Positions 58,126 to 64,000 of a stretch of 64,000 nucleotides of DNA are shown one piece after another; position 1 is the stretch's first letter, and each line of letters begins with the position of its first letter. The position numbers were made by a program, and so were the translations under genes. The DNA comes from Lytechinus variegatus (lineage: Eukaryota > Echinodermata > Echinoidea > Temnopleuroida > Toxopneustidae): NCBI RefSeq assembly GCF_018143015.1, contig NC_054741.1, forward strand, positions 54,265,048 to 54,329,047. Direction: 5' to 3'. The notes under the pieces are model-generated. The model saw only the letters and a list, made by a program, of their open reading frames with translations, was not told the origin of the DNA and searched no databases.

Positions 58126-61100
58126 CCGCCGTCGGAAAAGCGGCGCCTATAGTCTCACTCTGCTTCGCAGGTGAGACAAAAACCATGAACTCTTTTACTT
58201 CTTCACAACCTAACACTAACACCCAAAATGCTAATTTATCACGACTGATACTGAAATGTACCTTGTTCTTGTGATACTCAGCTCTTTCCTCATCTTGCGT
58301 CTCCTGAACGCCTGGGTGATGATCTTGAAGGTATTTGGAAGCACACTTCCGGTAGGTTCTTTGGTCAGGAACAAACATCGTCCGCAGGTGAAGACCATCA
58401 ATGACAGAACCAGGGCCACACCCACTATGATGTATCCTAAAGTATTAGAAGAAACAGTTGGAATTCTTATTTTCTAGAGTTGACAGGCTTGCATCTATTG
58501 CCTTTACACTCTTCAGAAGGTACCCGGTAATGCATAGTTGCAGTGAGCAATAATAATGACAAGTCTTAAAAATCAAGTTTTATGATTACAATATCGTGTG
58601 AAAAAGGAAGGGTTATTTTCGTCCTGACCTGATTCAAAGAATTTATTTCCAAAGCAATGATTTTCTATGCAAAAAAGAAAAGAAATGGACAGTTCTTTTA
58701 GGGCCACCGCACACCTTACGACCTGACTGGTCTGCTACTTGCTTGCGACTGAGTGAGAGGAGATGAATCGCAAGGTGGTCATAAGCAGGTCATACATGTA
58801 AGCCTCGACAACGCACACCTTACGCTCCGACTACCATGCTGTCTGCGACTCATGCATGCGTTTTTTCATTTTTGCCATAGCAACTGAGAGAATGCACTTA
58901 CTACTGCATATGCGCATTGTTTATCATATACCCGTTGTGCAACTCTGCTGTCTGATTGGCTGGAAGTTGGATTGAGCTTGCGAACCAGTCATTAGGATTC
59001 AACTTGTCAAATCCTTACAATTTTCCTTGCGACTGGTCTCTGACCTATCTGCGACTCTCAATCTGACAAGAGCTGTGACGTCACATCTCTCCTCACTCAG
59101 TCGCAGACCAGTCGGGTCGTAAGGTGTGCGGTGGCCTCCAAGGATCCTGGGGAGCTGTGCAGCTCAGAATACTCAGAAAATGAACTTGTTAGTTCTTCGA
59201 GTTATGTTGTATATACTAGCAAGACTTTTCTGTCATCTCAATGACTCTGAATCTCCTTATATCATACTAATATCAGAATTTTCAATATTTCTGTTCATAA
59301 CAGGTAGTTCCAGCAAATCAATGTAATTGGGAACTTTACACTCAGATTCAAAACATGAATTACAAATAAAGTGTACATGTATTGTAACTCACCGTAATAG
59401 AAACTAATATTTTGTTGCACAAAGGCCACAGCTCCAAAGGCTATGCAAGAACCAATATTGATGGACCAGTAGAACCAATTAAAGAAAGTCCTGATCATAT
59501 CTGGACCCTCATGCTTTACCTGAACAGAAGTTAAATGAAAAAAATATATATATACAAATCATTAATTATAACACTTTCCAATCTACAAGTCAAAACATCA
59601 AACATTTGTTCTCAATCAGAGATAAGACTTAGTCCCTAGTTTACAATATGCCAGGGAGACCACACAGTCCCCAGACCCCCATTTTCAAACACTTTGAGGT
59701 GCATCCCAGTCAAAATATAATTCACCCTCCCCCGACTAGTATCCAGAACAATGAATCAATTTAAGTTGCATAATTACAATGTATCATTTGTAAGCCTCCG
59801 GTGTTTTGTGCAATGAATTGATTATACCCATTGTGGACTTTGATAATTGACTCACCAGCATTACAAATGCCCATATGACAATGATCCAGCAATTTAAGAA
59901 AATAATGACATAAAGGCAAAATGAAATGTCTTCAATTTTGATAACATAATGGAGGGAGAGTCAGTCTGCTATGCAATTATAGAACGAGGTCCAACATTTT
60001 ATGTTTTGGCCCATTACTAAACAGAGTTTTCACATGTACAATGTATCAGCATACACGATTTAAAAGAAAAGACACGTAAACACTTGATGAACAGCAGTCA
60101 TTTTCAAATTAACTTGATCTATCGTACAGTTGTACCTCTATCTGAAAGTTCACATAAAATTGTTTTGAAAGGAATACAAGTTCCAATGGAATGGAAATTT
60201 CAAAATCAATTCATTCAAATTGCCAAAAAAGCTGATATTCAAGAACTGTTTTTAGTAGCACTGGCGAGAAAAATTCGACAAGCAAAAAAAAAGGTCTTCA
60301 CGGACGAAAGGGGGGGGGGGAGGTGGGGAAAACTTCTGTGTTAATGGTATTTTTACATTATGACTTTTAATTGTGCCTCTCAAAGGGGGGGGGGGAAGAA
60401 ACAGATATCCCCCTCCCTTTGAGAGGCACAATTAAAATTCATACTGTAAATATGCCATTAAAACACAAGTGTGCCCCCCCCCCCTTGACAGTGAAGACCC
60501 TTTTTTTTTGCTTGTCAAATTTTTTCTAAGAAAAATCCCCCCCCCTCTTTCGAAAAAAATCCTGGACCTGCCCCTGGTCAGTAGTACATTTCAATGCCAA
60601 TCTGTGGAGGAAATGTTGATCAAAGGATGTAAATAGAAAAAAAAAACATTATTTGATGTTCTAGGTCAACATACTGCTACATCATACATGCAGTAGATGA
60701 ACATGTATATGTACAGTGTGTCTCTAAAAAAAGTAAACCCAACTTCAAATTTTCAGAAAATTTTAAAATATTTACACATTATTTTTTCATGGTTAGATAG
60801 TCCAATAAGTCATTTTTTTAAATTATATCACTTAGGTTATCTAACTCTCATGCATGACTGAGCATGATTCAACTTAGTGAATGGGTGTGAAATCATCACT
60901 GTGGCAAGTTAGAATTGCAGCATTACATGTACGTCTATGGGCTTGGGCCTCATCCTGAGCCCACTAGGCCCTGCGGCATGCTCCACGTCATTGTCTGGGG
61001 AAGCTCTGTTCCATCTCAGGCACAATAAAATTATTCAGCATGTCAAGGTACGCCCTGTCATTGATGTTGCCTTCGAAAATATAAGGTCCCACCAATTAAC

Positions 61101-64000
61101 CATTGCCACAAAGACCAATCCAGACACCCACATTCTCCCTGCTCATGTTCTTATTAAAAGCACATCCCGGTGGATGATGGAGTTCAGCATACTCGTGCTC
61201 ATTGTGGGTGTTTACCATTCCATCCATGGAAAACGTCTTCACCGTTGGTAAAAAAAAAACTGGAGAAACTGTCGATCTTGGTTGCACTGGTTCACAAACC
61301 ATTGTGAAAATTGAAATCGTCTGGGGAAATCAGCTGGTAGAAGTTGGTGCTGAATATGAACATGATATGGATGGAGATGCAAATCCAGTCTTATCATTTC
61401 TCCTGGTGCTTATGCGTGGGTTGGCTTGGATGGCCTCTACGCTTGGATGTTTTCACAGACCTCCCAGTTCGTCTGTGGCCAGAATGGCAGAATGTCCTTT
61501 ATTCCTGTTCAAACTGGTTCCGTGATCAGCATACTTTTTCACATTGTACCAGATGGCTTTTTTTCGTTGGAGGCTGCCTCTTGGGGAACTGCAACCGAAA
61601 AGCCTCTTGAACTTCCACAGTTCCACAAAACTTCTTGTTTCCTGGTATTGAGTTACGAGGAATACTCTCTGCTCAATTGTCAACTGCACCATGTTTGGAA
61701 AGCAGTGTGCCTGTGTTAGGAACAACCTTTGCTGAAGTTGTTATGTAATCATTAATTGGCTTAACATGTGACAAAAATTTAACTTCAAATTGGCCCTGAA
61801 TGTATAATAGCAAGAAATAACTTGCCAGTGATGATTCAATCATAGGCCTAACATGTGACAAACATTTAACTTCAAATAGGCCTTGAATGCATGACAATTA
61901 AAAAAAAAAAATAACTTGCCACAGTGATGAATTGACACCGGTTCACTAAGTTGAACCATGCTCAGTCATGCATAAGAGTTAGATAACCTAAGTGATAAAA
62001 TTGGACAGAGGACTTATTGGACTATCTAACCATGAACAAATAATGTGTAAATATGTTTTAGTTTTCTGAAAAAAATTGCCGTTGAAGTTGGGTTTACTTT
62101 TTTTAGAGACACGCTGTACAGTACATTGACAGTGAATCTTACAATACAAAAGATTAATTAATCACATGTGATAACAATCATCAAAATCACAGTTGTCTTC
62201 CTGGTTTGAAGTCACATGCGCTATTCATTTTTTTTTTCATTGTTTATTTGTATCATAACAGGCAAAACTGGATCCATAGGAAGTTGTGGTTCTACTACAA
62301 GTACCAGTCACAATATGTTCTGCTCATAGATCAGATGAGGAAGGAATCACACAGAGAAACAAACAACATAGTGATTTCCATTGACAAATTTTACACCCCA
62401 AGCCAACTGCCTTGTTGGTCCTAAAATGGTCCTGATGTACAGTACATGTACAATATAAATGCTTTTCTTTATAAACTGTTATATTTGAAGAAAGAGTAAG
62501 TGGAAGTACTGTACAAAGAAAACAAGGCCATATTCCTGTTTTAATACCTTTCGAGAAAAAGTACATGTCTGATAAAGAGATTACAGATCTTGACAAGTGA
62601 ACATAAAATTATTTTCCACAAAAAACAATGTACTACATGTATATGGTCTGTTCTAAAGGAACTTCAGATTTACAAACAGTAGACCTACTTTTTATGTGTA
62701 CTTTGTCATCAACCTTGATACTGGCAGTAATATATTCTGGAATATATGTTATTCATCCATACATGCTATGACCTACATGTATGCAAAATCATTAAGTACT
62801 TTAGCTGGCATTCACCCAAAGCTACCTGGCTATTGGCACACATGTTCATTGTGTAAACACTAATGTTTACTTGTACATGAACATGGTGTACACTACACCA
62901 TGTACTACAAAATTAACACTTATTTCCTTATTCCCAACTACATGTATTTAGAAAGCATTTATTTTGGTTAATTGAAGTCTACATCAATTGTATACCGGAT
63001 CAACCTCCCCCTTTCCCCATGCATTTTTTTTATCATTGGGTACACTGTAAATTACATACTTTCTCAAGTACATTGAAAATTAAAGGGATACTCCGGGCTG
63101 AAAATATTTAGATAAATAGAGTAAAATTCAAAGAATAAGATGCTGAAAAATTCATCAAAATTTCATAAAAAATAATATATTTATTGAATATTAAAGTTAA
63201 AGCAATATTTTTTGAAAACAGAATGCACAGTGTCATGAATATTCATTACATGTAGGTGGGCTGATGATGTCATATCCCCACCTTCCTTTTCCTCATGTGT
63301 AATATTACGTGAAATCATAATTGCTTCATACATGTGTGAATGATATGTCTCCCTTACAATGAAATAAGTTACTGCAATGAATAGCTAATGCACTAAATCA
63401 GTTCTTAATCCCTTTTTGTGGTTTATGGAGGAAAAATATTGAATAAACCTAATTTCATATTATAATAAAATAAAAAAGAACAAGTGGGGATGTGACATCG
63501 TCAGTTTGCTCATTGAATATTCATGAAGACATGCCTAAAACTGTTTCACCAGAATAATGCAAAACTTTAGAATGTCATACCTTTGTTATTCCTTATTCAA
63601 TTTTGATTACATTTTCAGTGCCTTTTTTCCCAGATTTTTCTTTTTCTGCTCAAATCATATCATCTTCAGCCTGGAGCATCCTTTTAATGTGGGTTTATAC
63701 TTGCCTGTTCTGCCCCAAACGGTGAGAGGTTCGCTCGAACCGACCCGCCTCCAATCGCCGTCAAGAGAGTGGCTACCAACAACGGTCCAAGACAAGTCAC
63801 TGGAGATTTGGCAGGTGCAGGTTCAATTTTGTGTCCTGTGGGGTCAGTCCTCGAAGCATTTATTACATCACATGTATCTACATCACAAAAATCACACATA
63901 AAATCTTGATTGCGTGTGCCATAGCCCATGAGCACGAAAAATACAGCACCGATGACATAGATGACAAGGCTGATAAAAATTGTCTTGAAGCGACCCAGGT
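48910..64000 (-). CDS. Proton-coupled peptide/histidine transporter (SLC15A3/A4, PHT type), N-terminus outside window
   Basis: A member of the POT/PTR family in the major facilitator superfamily. PHT proteins export histidine and di/tripeptides from endolysosomes with protons. Exons in coding order: 63705 to beyond 64000, 59393-59519, 58262-58436, 54504-54663, 53409-53492, 50766-51105, 48910-49271. Phases agree at every junction, giving about 513 residues; family members are near 570-580, so the first 60-100 residues (start, TM1, ExxER motif) lie beyond the window. Seen: GGGSVRANLSPFGAEQ, the PTR signature FFNWFYWSINIGS, IPYWMVYFQMQSTYVLQG, a lumenal loop with several N-X-S/T sites, then YILIGISEVLASVAGLEFAY and SMQGLIMGLF in the last helices. 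Features: a GC donor after the first visible exon and Arg where PHT proteins usually have Lys in VKAN. A3 and A4 could not be separated. Confidence 0.92.
49844..49991. mobile_element. Palindromic MITE, GGGCCCGTTGCATGGTAAC ends
   Basis: The left end GGGGCCCGTTGCATGGTAAC is mirrored by ATTTTATGCAACTCGTCCC with GTTACCA words inside. In the last transporter intron. Confidence 0.65.
50378..50533. mobile_element. Palindromic MITE, GGACCGTTTCATAAAGCTG ends
   Basis: The left end GGGGACCGTTTCATAAAGCTG is mirrored by CAGCTTTATGATACACCC. Inner GAGCGACTGGTGA and TCACCAGTCGTTC are also inverted. Confidence 0.72.
50536..50663. mobile_element. Palindromic MITE, GGGTCCCATTGCAGAAAG ends
   Basis: The left end GGGTCCCATTGCAGAAAG is mirrored by CTTTCTGCAAAGGACC. 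It follows the previous element by only two bases. Confidence 0.62.
50766..51105 (-). CDS. Transporter exon 6 of those visible
   Basis: Acceptor TTTTTTACAG, 113 codons plus one base, donor GTAGCAG|GTAAGT. Encodes FPVAWLSLFDVVVVILLLPI, a cytosolic loop with LIRRGY, a helix, a lumenal loop with NCT, NET and NDS glycosylation sequons, then QIPQYILIGISEVLASVA. Confidence 0.94.
51106..53408. other. Transporter intron with foldback repeats
   Basis: Gene-free. An inverted repeat at 52259-52399 (GACAGAATACTTCATT and TGAAGTATTCTGTC arms) surrounds a short unpaired centre. GAATGGAGAAAAAGATTTTG near 51915 and GAATGGAGAAAAGGATTTCG near 52612 may be ends of a larger repeat. Confidence 0.5.
53409..53492 (-). 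CDS. Transporter exon 5 of those visible
   Basis: Acceptor CATATAG, 28 codons in phase 0, donor TTCAAC|GTGAGT. Begins MQSTYVLQGLHMRF; the adjoining loop carries an NSS sequon. It joins VYFQ of the preceding exon to make the conserved YFQMQ(S/T)TYVLQ. Confidence 0.92.
53928..54422. mobile_element. DR1-type repeat (family R), short copy
   Basis: Starts GTGGAATGCCTCTGGCAGTC and ends AAAAGCGGCGCCTATA then TGCAGGCAAGGCA. It contains one perfect TGACCTTTGACCT at 54224-54236 and a one-mismatch version near 54070. Its end lies about 80 bases from the donor of the exon at 54504-54663. Confidence 0.8.
54504..54663 (-). CDS. Transporter exon 4 of those visible
   Basis: Acceptor CTCTAATAG, one base plus 53 codons, donor TTTCAG|GTCTGT. 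Encodes a cytosolic segment (FLDMAKKRYGGSF, EDVKSLKKVIGVF) followed by LVLIPYWMVYFQ of the next transmembrane helix. Confidence 0.92.
54793..55022. repeat. Solo end of the GGGGAAGGCGGGGTAAG element
   Basis: Reverse complement of the left end of 43938-44790, ending CAACTTACCCCGCCTTCCCC. No partner end nearby. Confidence 0.75.
54950..55520. repeat. Tandem duplication, about 389-bp period
   Basis: The block from GACTCATTCATCATTGGCC through CTGACCTC/ATGACTCCAAAATC to ATTAAATTGTTTTTC occurs at about 54951-55125 and again at 55340-55515. It includes the solo element end in both copies. Confidence 0.8.
55130..55341. repeat. Dispersed repeat shared with 56355-56578
   Basis: Both intervals carry GATACAGAAATGTGCTTTCC, ACCACAGGTTAA, GTTCACCCTGAAGAAAACTT and ATTGGTGAAGGTATGAGAAA in order. 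Confidence 0.75.
56236..56353 (-). mobile_element. tRNA-derived SINE fragment
   Basis: On the minus strand: box A-like TGGCCAAGTGGTCTAAGG and box B GGTTCGATTCCCG, then TGTGAGCAAGGCATTTTAAT. The same family type as 42938-43105. Confidence 0.75.
56433..56897. mobile_element. Palindromic MITE, AAGTTCACCCTGA ends
   Basis: The left end TTAAGTTCACCCTGAAGAAAAC is mirrored by GTTTTTGTCAGGGTGAACTT. The interior is AT-rich with CATATGACGTCAC. The left end is also present in 55130-55341. Confidence 0.72.
57048..58181. mobile_element. DR1-type repeat (family R), longest copy with tandem modules
   Basis: Starts AAGTGGAATGCCTCTGGCCG and ends GCGGCGCCTATAGTCTC then GCAGGTGAGACAAA. Inside are six or so modules of about 160-190 bp, each with CGGCCAAAGTTCATTGACC, a TGACCT pair, CATGTGACCTGAAAC, GGATGTTCAG and ATGTCCAAGTTTCATGAA. 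Perfect TGACCT-N-TGACCT sites start at 57259, 57412, 57574, 57737 and 57929. A (GCC)n run lies at 58085-58132. Located in a transporter intron. Confidence 0.88.
58085..58132. repeat. (GCC)n microsatellite
   Basis: About 16 GCC-type triplets at the end of the family R element. Poly-Ala frames here on both strands are artefacts. Confidence 0.9.
58262..58436 (-). CDS. Transporter exon 3 of those visible
   Basis: Acceptor ATACTTTAG, 2 bases + 57 codons + 2 bases, donor ACAAG|GTACAT. Encodes YIIVGVALVLSLMVFTCGRC (a membrane helix), then a cytosolic stretch KIITQAFRRRKMRKELSITR. Confidence 0.9.
58702..59136. mobile_element. MITE with GGCCACCGCACACCTTACGA ends
   Basis: GGCCACCGCACACCTTACGA at the left is mirrored exactly by TCGTAAGGTGTGCGGTGGCC at the right, with GACTGGTCTGC/GCAGACCAGTC just inside. 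About 435 bp, non-coding, in a transporter intron. Confidence 0.85.
59393..59519 (-). CDS. Transporter exon 2 of those visible (PTR signature)
   Basis: Acceptor TGTTCAG, 42 codons plus one base, donor TATTACG|GTGAGT. Encodes VKHEGPDMIRTFFNWFYWSI to AFVQQNISFYY. FFNWFYWSINIG is the PTR2 family signature. Confidence 0.95.
60297..60576. repeat. G-rich hairpin repeat, GGCGGATCC-related end
   Basis: TGTGCCTCTCAAAGGGGG and CCCTTTGAGAGGCACA (about 60376-60430) form a hairpin. The right side ends CCTGGACCTGCCCCTG at 60575, like the element at 4601-4842. Confidence 0.6.
60714..62116 (-). mobile_element. Tc1/mariner-like transposon with decayed transposase
   Basis: Ends CAG(T/C)GTGTCTCTAAAAAAAG and inverse, with similarity reaching inward about 200 bp (TATCACTTAGGTTATC near both ends). 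TA flanks both sides (60712-60713 and 62117-62118). Transposase traces are on the minus strand. Confidence 0.87.
60937..61725 (-). pseudogene. Decayed mariner-type transposase
   Basis: The N-terminal piece (61453-61725) reads VQLTIEQRVFLVTQYQETRS, then KKAIWYNVKKYADHGTSLNR, the helix-turn-helix region seen in mariner-type transposases. A second piece (61096-61302) reads FSMDGMVNTHNEHEYAELHH, then NMSRENVGVWIGLCGNG, part of the catalytic core. The pieces are in different frames with stops between, so the gene is dead. Which mariner clade was not determined. Confidence 0.8.
62120..63075. other. Transporter intron, no feature recognised
   Basis: AT-rich with many TACATGTA words. No gene or clear repeat boundary seen. 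Confidence 0.45.
63080..63690. mobile_element. MITE family D, complete copy
   Basis: The left end TTAAAGGGATACTCCGGGCTG is mirrored by CAGCCTGGAGCATCCTTTTAA. It shares CTCATTGAATATTCATGAAG with the other copies. Its right end lies about 15 bases from the GC splice donor of the next exon. Confidence 0.82.
63705..64000 (-). CDS. Transporter first visible exon, partial
   Basis: Open to the window edge, so its 5' boundary is unseen. Encodes LGRFKTIFISLVIYVIGAVF (a membrane helix), a Cys-rich lumenal loop (CDFCDVDTC) with an NAS sequon, and LGPLLVATLLTAIGGGSVRA then NLSPFGAEQ. The donor is GAACAG|GCAAGT, a GC donor; using it joins FGAEQ to VKHEGPD as in the family. Confidence 0.92.

Noticed and set aside
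57048..58181. CRISPR-like array of regularly spaced repeats
   Set aside because: The genome is eukaryotic. The modules are long (160-190 bp) and degenerate, and they belong to a dispersed transposon-like family.
58038..58378. Poly-Ala frames on both strands
   Set aside because: They translate the (GCC)n tract of the family R repeat. The longer minus frame covers the true transporter exon in the wrong frame.
61202..61719. Plus-strand open frames of about 100 codons in the 61-kb region
   Set aside because: They are antisense shadows of the decayed transposase on the minus strand.

Overview
This is a eukaryotic, metazoan genomic window: genes are split by GT-AG introns, intergenic DNA is AT-rich, and much of the sequence is interspersed repeats (tRNA-derived SINEs, a CR1/L2-type LINE, hAT, Tc1/mariner and many palindromic MITEs). 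The proteins and the style of repeats suggest an echinoderm, probably a sea urchin. That is inference from recalled repeat style, since no species-diagnostic marker is present.

Three gene loci are supported, all on the minus strand. (1) Two dynein light chain LC8 (DYNLL) paralogs, each with an uninterrupted 89-codon CDS, lie at 557-826 and 5405-5674. (2) An aromatic-L-amino-acid decarboxylase gene runs from 37406 down to 14637. Its 11 coding exons were joined by matching splice phases and give 505 residues with all main PLP-site residues present. (3) A proton-coupled peptide/histidine transporter of the SLC15A3/A4 (PHT) type runs from beyond 64000 down to 48910. Seven exons are visible (about 513 residues) and the N-terminus is outside the window. 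I see no functional linkage among the three loci (motor/hub protein, monoamine synthesis, endolysosomal transport).

Layout: 1-5.7 kb LC8 pair with MITEs; 6.4-7.7 kb repeat element with a recurring GCGAGCGCGA motif; 9-14.5 kb palindromic elements; 14.6-37.4 kb decarboxylase gene, whose introns hold a nested repeat stack (15.1-18.4 kb), a 5'-truncated LINE (18.8-21.3 kb), SINEs, a long hairpin (33.1-33.8 kb) and two hAT-like elements; 37.5-48.9 kb gene-poor repeats; 48.9-64 kb transporter gene with repeat-filled introns.

I found no convincing new multi-gene system. The observations most worth following are a dispersed repeat family carrying six perfect DR1-type nuclear-receptor sites, its position beside three splice donors, microsatellites serving as polypyrimidine tracts of consecutive decarboxylase exons, a GC-AG intron, and nested transposons dated by exact target-site duplications.
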